A stretch of DNA of 22,596 bases from Pseudomonadota bacterium (GCA_021785795.1 JAJYEK010000052.1:1-22596); one strand, 5' to 3'. Shown: positions 1 through 10,421, counted from the first letter of the stretch. The notes: generated by a model from the sequence alone, not told the origin. Made by a program: numbers and translations.

Positions 1-322
1 ATTTCACTGTAGATCAACATCAGGCAGAAAGCAACAGCAAAATCCGGTTTTAAGACAACATGACGGAGGCCGGCTCGAACACCGGAAACACACTCAAATC
101 CGGATACCCAAAAGAATGATATCCGAGCTTGAGTATGTCCGCGGACGGAGCACGGGGCGGGCCGGGTGATGAACCGCATAGGCCGCGGCTACAGCTTCGA
201 GTCGCTGCGCGCCAAGATCCTCTTCGCCCGCGGACAATCACAATCACGGCCACGCCGGAGTTCCACCGTCGAATTGGCTGCGAGTTGGCGTGGCTGCCTG
301 AGCCTTCCCGGGCGACAAATTC
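1..322. other. Left-edge region downstream of serS, no assigned gene
   Basis: No convincing complete gene is visible in these 322 bases. Bases 1-134 are relatively AT-rich and contain an inverted repeat (92-134). Bases about 169-231, read on the plus strand, have codons ending almost only in G or C and translate to a short run containing GYSFESLRAKILFA. This looks more like real coding sequence than its surroundings but has no supported start or matching C-terminus. A second coding-like stretch (about 233-304, plus strand) lies in another frame and ends at a TGA. Together they could be a decayed gene or transposase tail, but I cannot identify it. Confidence 0.3.
92..134. repeat. Interrupted inverted repeat
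   Basis: ACTCAA (92-97) pairs with TTGAGT (129-134) and CGGATA (101-106) pairs with TATCCG (120-125). A 3-base internal mismatch separates the two arms, and the loop is 13 bases. Read on the minus strand it lies about 190 bases past the serS stop and is followed by TGTGTTT, so a weak terminator is possible. There is no proper U-tract, and an operator or other structured element is equally possible. Confidence 0.4.
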
Positions 323-1689
<1,367 letters not shown>

Positions 1690-1763
1690 GGGGGAGCTGC
1701 GGCAGCGCATTGATTGCGGCGCAGACCGGATCCGGACGCTCGCCGGTTTAGCCACACTTGCGG

Positions 1764-1792
1764 TTGCACCGGCAATGCCCTTCCTCTAGACT
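1764..1792 (+). promoter_or_regulatory. Candidate promoter of the crcB leader
   Basis: TTGCAC (1764-1769) and TAGACT (1787-1792) are separated by exactly 17 bases. Transcription would start near 1799, just before the riboswitch aptamer at 1808. The position fits a leader RNA that begins with the aptamer, as expected for this riboswitch class. The hexamers match the sigma-70 consensus at three and four positions. Confidence 0.45.
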
Positions 1793-1807
1793 TCGGATCC
1801 AACGCTG

Positions 1808-1858
1808 TGGGAGATGGCATTCCTCCCGATAACCGCCGTTGTGGCTGATGATGCCTAC
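1808..1858 (+). ncRNA. Fluoride riboswitch aptamer (crcB motif)
   Basis: The sequence matches the conserved crcB RNA motif. GGGAG (1809-1813) pairs with CTCCC (1823-1827) to form P1, whose loop contains the conserved GATGG. GATAACCGCC follows (1828-1837). GCC (1835-1837) pairs with GGC (1843-1845), and the hallmark CTGATGATGCCTAC lies at 1845-1858. The expected pseudoknot is present: GGCAT in the P1 loop (1816-1820) is complementary to ATGCC (1851-1855). Known members bind fluoride through Mg2+ and switch on fluoride exporters, and crcB is the next recognised gene downstream. The odd point is the distance: the aptamer ends about 440 bases before the crcB ATG. Confidence 0.93.
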
Positions 1859-1890
1859 GGATTCCCTTCGGAAGACGGGAACGGTAGGCA
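1852..1890 (+). promoter_or_regulatory. Candidate riboswitch expression platform hairpin
   Basis: TGCCTAC (1852-1858) is perfectly complementary to GTAGGCA (1884-1890). Inside it TTCCC (1862-1866) pairs with GGGAA (1877-1881). The left arm reuses the bases that form the 3' half of the aptamer pseudoknot (1851-1855), so this hairpin and the ligand-bound aptamer cannot coexist. That is the geometry of an off-state platform. No U-tract follows, so ordinary intrinsic termination is not evident. Rho-dependent control or another mechanism is possible. Confidence 0.55.
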
Positions 1891-2298
1891 GTTACCCGGC
1901 GCCTGGCAGCGCTCTGGCAACAAACACCGACTCCCGCTTCCCGGAAATGTCTGACGAATTTTCAGGAAGTCGCTTATGCAGCCTCGTGGAGTAACTGTGG
2001 TCGGTACCTGCGTGCAGGGTTGTGCACCGGCCATCGCGACTACCCCATGCCCTGTCATCACCCTTCGGCCGAATGCGGCCGGCCGGTCGCTGTCGCCCGG
2101 GAACCAACTGCCATCGGCTGCCCTCCGGCGCGGCCGAACCCCAATTGTCGCCCCCTCCACGCGCCGACTTGACTGCCCGTCACGCCGCAACCCTGACGTA
2201 CCCGCGGCCGGAGGCGGTAATCCAGGTCCGAGACGAGCAGAACTTGCGCCGGCATTTTTCTACCAGCACGTTAACCCAATCACAGGAGAAGACACGGC

Positions 2299-2673
2299 AT
2301 GTGGACGTATCTTGCAATTGCTGTAGGAGGTATCCTGGGCTGCTGGGCCCGTTACGGCATGACAGGCCTGGTGCAGACGCTGTTCGGGCGAGAATTTCCG
2401 CTTGCAACCCTGAGCATCAACGTTCTTGGCTCGTTTCTCATGGGGTTTTTGTTCATCGCCACCCTGGACCGGGTCTCGATCTCGCCGGCCTTGCGCGCCG
2501 GCATCCTCACCGGTGGCCTGGGAGGATTTACTACGTTTTCCACCTTTGCGATGGAATCACTGCTGCTGATGGAACAAGGCGAGGCGTTCAAAGCCGCAGC
2601 CTATGTCGCGTTGTCGGTCGTCCTGGGGCTGATGGCCGTTTTCGGTGGCGCTTACCTCGCCCGTACCTACTGA
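2299..2673 (+). CDS. crcB: Fluoride ion channel CrcB/Fluc
   Basis: This is a small inner-membrane protein of the CrcB/Fluc family, which forms dual-topology dimers that passively export fluoride and protect enzymes such as enolase. The 124-residue product has the normal length with four hydrophobic helices. Family signatures are visible: GGILGCWARYG (10-20) with Arg18, NVLGSF (41-46) with pore-lining Asn41, and GGFTTFSTF (75-83), the Phe-box and central Na+-site segment. AGGAG about nine bases before the ATG supports the start. The DUF190 gene follows after 17 bases, and a fluoride riboswitch lies upstream. Pseudomonads can carry crcB between rarA and serS, but here it points the opposite way. 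Identity is secure. Confidence 0.97.
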   Translation: MWTYLAIAVGGILGCWARYGMTGLVQTLFGREFPLATLSINVLGSFLMGFLFIATLDRVSISPALRAGILTGGLGGFTTFSTFAMESLLLMEQGEAFKAAAYVALSVVLGLMAVFGGAYLARTY

Positions 2674-2690
2674 ACGCTGCGGAGAACAGC

Positions 2691-3017
2691 ATGAACAAAG
2701 ACATACTGATGGTGCGCGTCTACATAAGCGAAGCTGATCACGGACGTCACAAGACACTCCTGGAAGAAATATTCACACTGCTGCACGATCAACACCGCGT
2801 TCATGGAGTCACCGTGTTCCGCGGTATTGCCGGGTTCGGCACCAAGGGCGAAGTGCACGCGGCGGATCTTCTGCGGCTCACCGCGCGACTGCCGCTCGTG
2901 GTCGAATTCTACGATGAACCAGCAGCCGCCGAAGCGGCAATCGCCCTGATCAAAACCCTCGTGCCGCCCGGTCATGTGGTGTACTGGCACGCGCAGTGCG
3001 AGTGCGCCGACGGCTGA
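2691..3017 (+). CDS. DUF190 family protein
   Basis: The 108-residue soluble protein belongs to the DUF190 family, small GlnK-like alpha/beta proteins without an established biochemical function. It begins with a strand (ILMVRVYISEAD), followed by a helix (RHKTLLEEIFTLLHD), VHGVTVFRGIAGFG (about residues 38-51) and LPLVVEFYDEP, the usual DUF190 order. Neither a signal peptide nor a membrane segment is visible. GGAG sits seven bases ahead of the ATG, and only 17 bases separate it from crcB, so the two are almost certainly cotranscribed. DUF190 genes recur beside crcB, which suggests a role in fluoride resistance, perhaps as a sensor or channel modulator. That role is inference from context. Confidence 0.9.
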   Translation: MNKDILMVRVYISEADHGRHKTLLEEIFTLLHDQHRVHGVTVFRGIAGFGTKGEVHAADLLRLTARLPLVVEFYDEPAAAEAAIALIKTLVPPGHVVYWHAQCECADG

Positions 3018-3019
3018 CC

Positions 3020-3059
3020 GGCGCCCGGCAAATGCCGGCATCGATGCCAGCGGGGCGCC
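3020..3059. repeat. Compact inverted-repeat structure after the DUF190 gene
   Basis: GGCGCC (3020-3025) can pair with GGCGCC (3054-3059), enclosing two smaller palindromes: CGGCAAATGCCG (3026-3037) and GCATCGATGC (3038-3047). As RNA this would be a three-way junction starting three bases after the DUF190 stop. It could end or stabilise the crcB transcript. No T-run follows, so classic termination is not shown. Confidence 0.45.
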
Positions 3060-3126
3060 AGACGCCGTTGCCTGCATGGCGTCATGCCTGCAGCCGCTGC
3101 TGTTCGATGCCGGACAGGGAATGCTT

Positions 3127-3132
3127 TATGAT
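3127..3132 (+). promoter_or_regulatory. Candidate -10 element for the ABC transporter genes
   Basis: TATGAT matches the sigma-70 -10 consensus at five of six positions and lies 29 bases before the GTG start of the ATPase gene. The region 17-18 bases upstream (TTCGAT, about 3103) is a poor -35. Together with the structured element at 3020-3059 it suggests that the ABC genes are transcribed separately from crcB. Confidence 0.4.
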
Positions 3133-3161
3133 ACGCCCAAACGGCCAGCGGCAGGCAACGA

Positions 3162-3905
3162 GTGGACAAGGTACTTTCGGTTGACGCGTTGTACAAGTAT
3201 TACGGCACCACGCCCGCGGTCGCGGGAATTTCCTTCGAGGTGGGACGCAACGAGATCGTCGGCCTGCTCGGGCCGAACGGGGCCGGCAAGACTACGACCA
3301 TCAACATGATCCTGGGCGTTCTGGAACCGACCACCGGCGCAGTCCGCATCGAAGGCCGGGATGTCACCACCGACCGCTCGCGCGCGCTCGCGTGCACCAA
3401 CTTCACCGCGGTCTATGCCACACTGCCTGGGAACCTCACGGTGGAGCAGAATCTGCGGTTTTTCGGCATGATCTACGACGTCAAAGGCCTGTCGGGCCGC
3501 ATCGCAGAACTGCTCGCGCAGTTCGACCTGCAGGCCTTCCGTCACGTGAAATGCGGGCTGCTGTCCTCGGGCGAACAGACGCGGGTACAGCTGGCCAAGG
3601 CGCTGCTCAACCGACCGCACCTGCTGCTGCTGGATGAACCGACCGCGTCGCTTGACCCTTCCGCAGCCCGCGAGATCCGCGCCAACATCCGCGCCCTCAC
3701 CGTGCGCGACGGCGTCGGGGTGCTCTGGACCTCGCACAACATGTACGAAGTGCAGGACGTGTGCGACCGCGCGCTGTTCCTCTCCCACGGCAGGATCCTG
3801 CTGGAGGGGGACCCGAAGACGCTGCCGCAGGAGCACGGCAAGACCTCCCTCGAGGAGCTCTTCATCGCCCTTGCGCGCGAACCCCTCACGCTCGGAGTCG
3901 AGTGA
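3162..3905 (+). CDS. ABC transporter ATP-binding protein (ABC-2 exporter type)
   Basis: This 247-residue nucleotide-binding subunit should power export through the permease encoded next. Walker A is GPNGAGKT (37-44), the signature LSSGEQ (134-139), Walker B LLLLDEPTASLD (154-165), and the H-loop His is residue 192 in WTSHNM. The segment where the Q-loop Gln is expected reads TNFTAVYATLPGNLTV (79-94) and has no Gln, as in a subset of ABC-2 type ATPases. The GTG start at 3162 gives the usual N-terminus but has a weak ribosome site. The stop overlaps or abuts the permease start, so the pair forms one operon. The substrate cannot be predicted; such pairs export drugs, lipids, polysaccharides or small molecules. 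Confidence 0.93.
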   Translation: MDKVLSVDALYKYYGTTPAVAGISFEVGRNEIVGLLGPNGAGKTTTINMILGVLEPTTGAVRIEGRDVTTDRSRALACTNFTAVYATLPGNLTVEQNLRFFGMIYDVKGLSGRIAELLAQFDLQAFRHVKCGLLSSGEQTRVQLAKALLNRPHLLLLDEPTASLDPSAAREIRANIRALTVRDGVGVLWTSHNMYEVQDVCDRALFLSHGRILLEGDPKTLPQEHGKTSLEELFIALAREPLTLGVE

Positions 3906-3910
3906 ACGCC

Positions 3911-4714
3911 ATGCGCTTCAACCGCACCATCGCCATCGTCCTGCGCCAGTTCTACCTCATGCGCGGCAGTCCGGCACGCGTGCTGCCCCTGTTCGTGTGG
4001 GTGGCGATCGATATCGTGCTGTGGGGCTTCATCACGAAGTACCTTAACCACATCGTCTCCCCCGGATTCAATTTCGTCTATACGCTGCTCGGCGCAGTGC
4101 TGCTGTGGGACTTCTTCGGCCGGGTCATGCTCGGGGTGACCACGGCGTTCCTCGAAGACGTCTGGTCACGCAACTTCATCAACATCTTCGCGACTCCGCT
4201 GCAGATCTCCGAATACGTGATGGGGCTCGTGCTGACAAGCATCAGCACAAGCCTGATCGGACTCGCCGTGATGATGATGCTGGCGATGCTGGTCTTCGGC
4301 CTGTCCTTCTTTGTCTACGGGCTGATGCTCGTGCCGTTTCTGCTGGTTCTTTTTCTATTTGGGATCGCGCTCGGCGTGTTTGCCTGCGCCGTTGTGCTGC
4401 GGCTCGGTCCAGCCTCGGAGTGGCTTGTCTGGCCGGTTCCGGCGCTGCTTTCCCCTTTCGTCGGCGTCTTCTATCCTTTGGCGACCCTGCCGCCGTGGAT
4501 GCGGACAATTGCCCATTTGCTGCCGCCTTCCTACGTGTTCGAAGGCATGCGCACGATCGTCATGGGCGGCCATTTTTCGGGGATCACGCTGCTGTGGGGC
4601 GGATGCCTGGCAGTACTCTACATCGCGCTCGCCGGCGGCTTCTTCCTGCACGTCTACCGCTACGCCGCCCGCACCGGACTGCTCGCGCGTTATAGCGCCG
4701 AGAGCGCCAGTTGA
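3911..4714 (+). CDS. ABC-2 type transporter permease
   Basis: The 267-residue inner-membrane protein has about six hydrophobic segments and the layout of ABC-2 permeases: a short cytoplasmic amphipathic start (MRFNRTIAIVLRQFYLMRG), paired helices, and a C-terminal half with WPVPALLSPFVGVFYPL and LPPSYVFEGMR, typical of this family. It should form the channel driven by the preceding ATPase. The ATG at 3911 is chosen. A GTG at 3902, overlapping the ATPase stop as GTGA, is an in-frame alternative that would add three residues. Either start implies translational coupling. The gene runs convergently toward rarA with 94 bases between them. The substrate is unknown. Confidence 0.92.
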   Translation: MRFNRTIAIVLRQFYLMRGSPARVLPLFVWVAIDIVLWGFITKYLNHIVSPGFNFVYTLLGAVLLWDFFGRVMLGVTTAFLEDVWSRNFINIFATPLQISEYVMGLVLTSISTSLIGLAVMMMLAMLVFGLSFFVYGLMLVPFLLVLFLFGIALGVFACAVVLRLGPASEWLVWPVPALLSPFVGVFYPLATLPPWMRTIAHLLPPSYVFEGMRTIVMGGHFSGITLLWGGCLAVLYIALAGGFFLHVYRYAARTGLLARYSAESAS

Positions 4715-4760
4715 CCGTTCAGGTTTGGGATGCGCCACTTGGTTGCGGCCTGGCCGTATC

Positions 4761-4800
4761 GCGGGTCCGCCGGGCATTGCCGTGGATGCCGCCGGCCCGC
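4761..4800. terminator. Stem-loop between convergent permease and rarA
   Basis: GCGGG (4761-4765) pairs with CCCGC (4796-4800), further pairs extend inward, and GGCAT (4773-4777) pairs with ATGCC (4786-4790) around an 8-base loop, with one mismatch and two single-base bulges. It lies between two convergent genes, where a bidirectional terminator is expected. No clear T-run is present on either side, so function is inferred from position. Confidence 0.4.
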
Positions 4801-4808
4801 GCAGCGCG

Positions 4809-6152
4809 TCAGTCGCCGCCCCGCTCATCCAGTTCACGCAGATGCGCGAGCTTCTCGGCAATCTTCTGCTCCAGGCCACGCGCTACCGGATAGTAAAAAC
4901 GTGTGCCCGCCAGTTCGTCGGGGAAATAGTTCTCGCCGGCGGCGTAACCCTCCGGCTCGTCGTGCGCGTATCGGTACTTGCTGCCATAACCCAGATCCTT
5001 CATCAGTCCGGTCGGCGCATTGCGCAGACGCAGCGGAACCTCCAGCGAACCGCTGCGCCGCACTTCTTCACGGGCGGCACCGAACGCCGTGTACACGGCG
5101 TTGCTCTTCGGCGCGCACGCGAGATAGACAACAGCCTGCGCGATGGCCAGTTCCCCTTCCGGACTGCCCAGCCGCTCCTGCACATCCCAGGCATTGAGCG
5201 CAAGCTGCAGCCCGCGCGGGTCGGCGTTGCCGATGTCCTCGCTGGCCATGCGCAGCACGCGCCGGGCGACGTAGAGCGGATCGCAGCCGCCGTCCAGCAT
5301 GCGCGCCAACCAATACAGCGCGGCATCCGGCGAGGAACCGCGCACGGACTTGTGCAGCGCCGAGATCTGGTCATAAAAGACTTCCCCGCCCTTGTCGAAT
5401 CGGCGTACGCCGCCGCTGATCAACTCTCGCACGCTCGCTTCGCCCACCGTGGGGCGGCCATCAACCGGTTCGGCCAGATCGGCTGCGAGCTCCAGCAGAT
5501 TCAGGGCGCGGCGCGCATCGCCGTCGGAGGCCGCACTCAGCATGTCGCGCAGGGTCCCGGGCATGTCGAGGTCGAGGACGCCCAGGCCGTGCTCGCGATC
5601 GTCCAGGGCGCGGTCGATGAGCCGGCGGATGTCTTCGGCCTGCAGCGCCTTGAGCACGTAGACGCGGGCCCGTGACAGCAGCGCCTTGTTGAGCTCGAAC
5701 GACGGATTCTCGGTGGTGGCACCGATGAACGTCAGGGTGCCGTCCTCCACGTAGGGCAGGAACCCGTCCTGCTGAGCCTTGTTGAAGCGGTGCACCTCGT
5801 CGACGAACAGCACCGTGCCGCGGCGCGCATCGCGCCGCAGGCGCGCAGCCTCGTCGACCGCGGCGCGAATGTCCTTGATCCCGGCGAACACAGCAGAGAG
5901 CCCGATGAAATGCGCCCCGCTATGTGCCGCGGCCAGTCGCGCCAGGGTGGTCTTGCCCGTGCCGGGCGGACCCCACAGGATCATGGAATGCGGGCTCTCG
6001 GACTCGATCGCGCGCCGCAGCGGTTTGCCCGGTGCCAGCAGGTGCTGCTGTCCGAAAAAATCCTCAAGGCGCTCCGGGCGCATGCGGTCCGCAAGCGGCG
6101 CGTCCACAGACCCGCCCCGACGGCGGCCGGCAGCGCTGGAGGCGATATTCAT
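4809..6152 (-). CDS. rarA: Replication-associated recombination protein A (MgsA/WRNIP1 family AAA+ ATPase)
   Basis: RarA is a cytoplasmic clamp-loader-like AAA+ ATPase that acts at stalled forks with SSB and influences recombination and gap formation. The 447-residue product has the expected length. Visible motifs are Walker A GPPGTGKT (61-68), Walker [12 protein letters not shown] (115-125) and sensor 1 [10 protein letters not shown] (144-153). The C-terminal part, with [10 protein letters not shown] and [17 protein letters not shown], matches the helical oligomerisation domains. The ATG overlaps the lolA stop by four bases (ATGA), the coupling seen in many gammaproteobacteria. N-terminal residues 1-20 are poorly conserved, so a slightly later start cannot be excluded. 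Identification is secure. Confidence 0.96.
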   Translation of the reverse strand: MNIASSAAGRRRGGSVDAPLADRMRPERLEDFFGQQHLLAPGKPLRRAIESESPHSMILWGPPGTGKTTLARLAAAHSGAHFIGLSAVFAGIKDIRAAVDEAARLRRDARRGTVLFVDEVHRFNKAQQDGFLPYVEDGTLTFIGATTENPSFELNKALLSRARVYVLKALQAEDIRRLIDRALDDREHGLGVLDLDMPGTLRDMLSAASDGDARRALNLLELAADLAEPVDGRPTVGEASVRELISGGVRRFDKGGEVFYDQISALHKSVRGSSPDAALYWLARMLDGGCDPLYVARRVLRMASEDIGNADPRGLQLALNAWDVQERLGSPEGELAIAQAVVYLACAPKSNAVYTAFGAAREEVRRSGSLEVPLRLRNAPTGLMKDLGYGSKYRYAHDEPEGYAAGENYFPDELAGTRFYYPVARGLEQKIAEKLAHLRELDERGGD

Positions 6153-6796
6153 TCGCCAACCACGTCTACGCCCTTGGGGGGCGTAAAATGGAAGCGTGCG
6201 GGATCGATGGGACTGTTTTCATGCACGTCGTGCAGCGTGATGCGGGTCGTCTGCCCGAAACTGTCCACCATCACCAGCGAGCGCACCTCGTTCCCCTTGA
6301 AGCCGATCCGGATGTCGCGAAACCCGCCGTCATGCACCTTTGGCTTCATGCTGACCCAGTCAAACCGGCCCTGGCGGCCCATGTTCTGGATCCGGAAATT
6401 CGCCGTCAGCTTGCTGGTACCGGCCAGGAGAATGGCCGGAGTATTGCCGAGACCACCGGCCATCCGCCGCACCGTGACCTGCTGCAGCCCCTTGTCGTAC
6501 ACCCAGATCTTGCGGCCGTCGCCGACGATCAGCTGCCGGTATGGCAAGACGTAGTCCCAGCGGAACTTGCCCGGACGCTCGATCCACAGCGTCCCGGACG
6601 ACTCCTGGATCGGATTGAGCGCCTCGTCCAGCACCACCTGGTCGAACTTGGCACGGTAGGTATGGACATCCCGATAGAAACGGTTGAGGCTGGAAACCGC
6701 CGAAGCATGGGCGGCGCCAACCAGGAACATCACTCCGGCGAACAGGGCTACCGGCCGCAGCCGCCGGAACAAACGACAGGGGAATTTGAGCTTCAT
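6149..6796 (-). CDS. lolA: Outer-membrane lipoprotein carrier protein LolA
   Basis: LolA is the periplasmic chaperone that takes lipoproteins from the LolCDE transporter and delivers them to LolB at the outer membrane. From the ATG at 6796 the precursor is 215 residues, with a positively charged start ([14 protein letters not shown]), a hydrophobic core and a likely signal peptidase site after AHASA (29-33). The mature part has the LolA pattern: [25 protein letters not shown], then [18 protein letters not shown], and it ends [16 protein letters not shown] at 6823 would add nine residues but would overlap ftsK and lengthen the signal peptide. It lies 19 bases after ftsK and overlaps rarA, so all three form an operon. 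Confidence 0.95.
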   Translation of the reverse strand: MKLKFPCRLFRRLRPVALFAGVMFLVGAAHASAVSSLNRFYRDVHTYRAKFDQVVLDEALNPIQESSGTLWIERPGKFRWDYVLPYRQLIVGDGRKIWVYDKGLQQVTVRRMAGGLGNTPAILLAGTSKLTANFRIQNMGRQGRFDWVSMKPKVHDGGFRDIRIGFKGNEVRSLVMVDSFGQTTRITLHDVHENSPIDPARFHFTPPKGVDVVGE

Positions 6797-6815
6797 TTCA
6801 CGTCTCGCAGTGGCA

Positions 6816-9131
6816 CTAATCAACGGGGGGCGGGGGCGGCGCCAGGACTTCGCGGCTTCCGTTGGGTTGCAGCGGGCCGACCACCCCCGATTTCTCCATT
6901 TCCTCGATCAGGCGCGCGGCCCGGTTGTAGCCGATCCGCAGCCGCCGCTGCACCCCGGAAATCGACGCGCGCCGGCTCTCGGTAACGATCCTGAGGGCCT
7001 GGTCGTACAGCGGATCGTCCTCACCGCCGCCGTTTCCCGGCTCGCCGCCGAATGCCGTGCCATCGTTCACGTCAGTTCCTTGGACCTCGCCGCTCAGAAT
7101 CGTTTCATCGTAATTGGGCCGGCCCCCCTTCTTGAGGAAGCTCACGACCTTATGCACTTCGTTGTCCGCGACAAATGCACCGTGCACCCGCACCGGCACG
7201 CCCGTGCCGGGCTGCAGAAACAGCATATCGCCCTGGCCGAGCAGTTGCTCGGCCCCCATCTGGTCGAGGATCGTGCGCGAATCGACCCGCGCCGAAACCT
7301 GGAACGCGATGCGCGCCGGGATGTTGGCCTTGATCAGGCCGGTGATGACGTCCACCGACGGTCGCTGGGTCGCGAGAATCAGGTGAATGCCGGCGGCACG
7401 CGCTTTCTGCGCGAGCCGCGCGATCAGCTCCTCGACCTTCTTGCCGACCACCATCATCAGGTCCGCCAGCTCGTCAATGACGATCACGATATAGTGAAGA
7501 TTGCCGAGGGCTGACGGTTCTTCTCCCTCCACGGCCTCGGCGAACGGATCCAGGATCGGTGTGCCCGCCTTATCCGCCTCCTTGATCTTGTGGTTATAGC
7601 CGGCGATGTTGCGCACCCCGAGCGCAGCCATCAGGCGATAGCGGCGTTCCATCTCGGCGATCGCCCAGCGCAGCACATTGGCCGCTTCTTTCATGTCCGT
7701 GACCACGGGCGCGAGCAGATGCGGTATGCCTTCATACACGGCAAGCTCCAGCATCTTCGGATCCACCATGATCAACCGCACCTGATCGGGCGTCGACTTG
7801 TAGACGAGGCTGACGATGAGCGCATTGATGCAGACCGATTTTCCGGAGCCGGTGGTACCGGCAATCAGCAGATGCGGCATCTTGCCCAGATCGGTGATGA
7901 CCGGATTGCCGCCTATGTCCTTGCCGAGCGCCAGGGCAAGCGGGGAGCTGACATCCTCGTAGGCCTGCGAGGACAGCCCTTCGCTCAGCCGCACGATCTC
8001 GCGGTGCTCGTTCGGCACCTCGATGCCGACCACCGACTTGCCCGGTATGTTCTCGACCACCCGCAGACTGACGACTGACAGCGCGCGCGCGAGGTCCTTG
8101 GCAAGATTGGTGATCTGGCTGGCTTTCACGCCCGGGGCCGGATCGATCTCGAAGCGCGTGATCACGGGACCCGGATGCACCGCCACCACACGCACCTCGA
8201 TGTTGAAATCGCTGAGCTTTTTCACGACCAGCTGCGACATCATCTCCAGCGTCTGGTCCGAGAACGACACGCGGGCCTCGTCCGGCGGATCGAGCAGCGA
8301 CAGCGGTGGCAGTTCGCCGCTCGCTGGCAGATCACTGAACAGCGGCACCTGCTTTTCCCGCTCCACCCGCACGCTCTGCGCGGGCGCCTTGATCACCGGC
8401 TCGATGCGCGGTGGCGGATGCTTCTCGAGCGTCTTCTTTTCTTCCGCCACTGTCTCCTGGCGGATGCGCTTGGCGCGCAGCCCGATCACATAGTCCGCCA
8501 GCACCCCCAGCCGGTAGCGGGCATGTTCCGCCAGCACAATCGACCATCTGCCCACGAGATCCATTGCGCGCAGCCAGGATAGTCCCGTGAACAGGGTGAC
8601 GCCGGACAGGAACAGGGCTAGCAGAAAAATCGTCGCCCCCACGAAGCTGAACAGGTCCACCAGGCCATCGCCGAACGACTGGCCAAGCGCTCCGCCGCTG
8701 CTGAACGGAAGCCCCGCCGTGGCGTGTCCGAACTGCAGGCTGGCGAGTCCGCAGGCACCGAGGATGGTCAGGACGAACCCGGTCCAGATCAGGATCCGGT
8801 GCCGGATGTCTGCCGGAGCGGCTTCGCGCAGACTCATGAACTGGCGCCAGGCGGTGGCCAGCCCCAGAACCGGGAACAGGTAGGCGACGAAGCCGAACAG
8901 GTTGAAAAAGATATCCGATATCCATGCCCCCGCCCGCCCCCCGGCGTTCACCACCGTGTTTCCGAAACCGCTGTGGAACCAGCCGGGATCGTTGGGACTG
9001 TAGGTCCAAAGCGAAACCAGGAGATACGCAACCACGGCGACCAGCGCGTACAGGCGCGCTTCCCGGATCATGCGGGTGACTTTCGGGGAAAGGGGCACCC
9101 GCTCGCTTTTCTTCCACGTCGCTTGGGCCAC
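6816..9131 (-). CDS. ftsK: DNA translocase FtsK
   Basis: FtsK links division to chromosome segregation. Its membrane part sits at the septum, and its motor pumps DNA toward dif and activates XerCD. The 771-residue form is the short type, as in Pseudomonas. Hydrophobic segments cluster within residues 27-185. The linker (about 220-290) is short. The motor has Walker A GTTGSGKS (425-432) and Walker [12 protein letters not shown]. The C-terminal gamma winged helix, about 704-771, includes [18 protein letters not shown] and would read KOPS. The GTG at 9131 is chosen because GAGG lies six bases upstream; a TTG four codons earlier overlaps that site. It is divergent from trxB, as in Pseudomonas, and probably leads the ftsK-lolA-rarA operon. 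Confidence 0.96.
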   Translation of the reverse strand: MAQATWKKSERVPLSPKVTRMIREARLYALVAVVAYLLVSLWTYSPNDPGWFHSGFGNTVVNAGGRAGAWISDIFFNLFGFVAYLFPVLGLATAWRQFMSLREAAPADIRHRILIWTGFVLTILGACGLASLQFGHATAGLPFSSGGALGQSFGDGLVDLFSFVGATIFLLALFLSGVTLFTGLSWLRAMDLVGRWSIVLAEHARYRLGVLADYVIGLRAKRIRQETVAEEKKTLEKHPPPRIEPVIKAPAQSVRVEREKQVPLFSDLPASGELPPLSLLDPPDEARVSFSDQTLEMMSQLVVKKLSDFNIEVRVVAVHPGPVITRFEIDPAPGVKASQITNLAKDLARALSVVSLRVVENIPGKSVVGIEVPNEHREIVRLSEGLSSQAYEDVSSPLALALGKDIGGNPVITDLGKMPHLLIAGTTGSGKSVCINALIVSLVYKSTPDQVRLIMVDPKMLELAVYEGIPHLLAPVVTDMKEAANVLRWAIAEMERRYRLMAALGVRNIAGYNHKIKEADKAGTPILDPFAEAVEGEEPSALGNLHYIVIVIDELADLMMVVGKKVEELIARLAQKARAAGIHLILATQRPSVDVITGLIKANIPARIAFQVSARVDSRTILDQMGAEQLLGQGDMLFLQPGTGVPVRVHGAFVADNEVHKVVSFLKKGGRPNYDETILSGEVQGTDVNDGTAFGGEPGNGGGEDDPLYDQALRIVTESRRASISGVQRRLRIGYNRAARLIEEMEKSGVVGPLQPNGSREVLAPPPPPVD

Positions 9132-9331
9132 GATGAACCTCAAAGGCTAAAACCCGGCCGATATTTTCCCTTTTTGACAGACCTAAGCCAAGGATAATCG
9201 CGCGCCGGTGCCAGCCGACCAGGGGCGCATCACCCCAGACCGACGGATCCCGGGGCGTTGCGGCCCGACGGTCCACGCGCTGCGGCGTTTTATTTTCGCC
9301 CGCCGCCCCCATACAAGGGCAGCTTGCAGGT

Positions 9332-9360
9332 TTGTGTTCGATCGGGACTCTCGCTAGAGT
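9332..9360 (+). promoter_or_regulatory. Candidate trxB promoter
   Basis: TTGTGT (9332-9337) and TAGAGT (9355-9360) are 17 bases apart, placing a start near 9367, about 50 bases before the trxB ATG. The -10 resembles that proposed for the crcB leader. A perfect TTGACA at 9174-9179 lies farther upstream but has only 15 bases to its nearest -10-like TAATCG (9195-9200). Confidence 0.35.
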
Positions 9361-9413
9361 ACCGCCCACTGATCATCCGGGACTGCCCGGATCCTGATGA
9401 ATTGGAGTTCTGA

Positions 9414-10370
<957 letters not shown>

Positions 10371-10421
10371 ACCGTTCTTTAACAAGCCAACGCGTTCCGC
10401 CCCCGGGGCAGGAGTGACTAC

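Noticed and set aside
66..90. Possible tRNA T-arm (minus strand GTTCGAG between CCGG arms)
   Set aside because: The stem does not pair in T-arm register, and no acceptor, D or anticodon arms are present.
1814..1954. Small plus-strand frame (46 codons) starting at 1814
   Set aside because: Its first part coincides exactly with the fluoride riboswitch aptamer, whose conservation explains the sequence as RNA.
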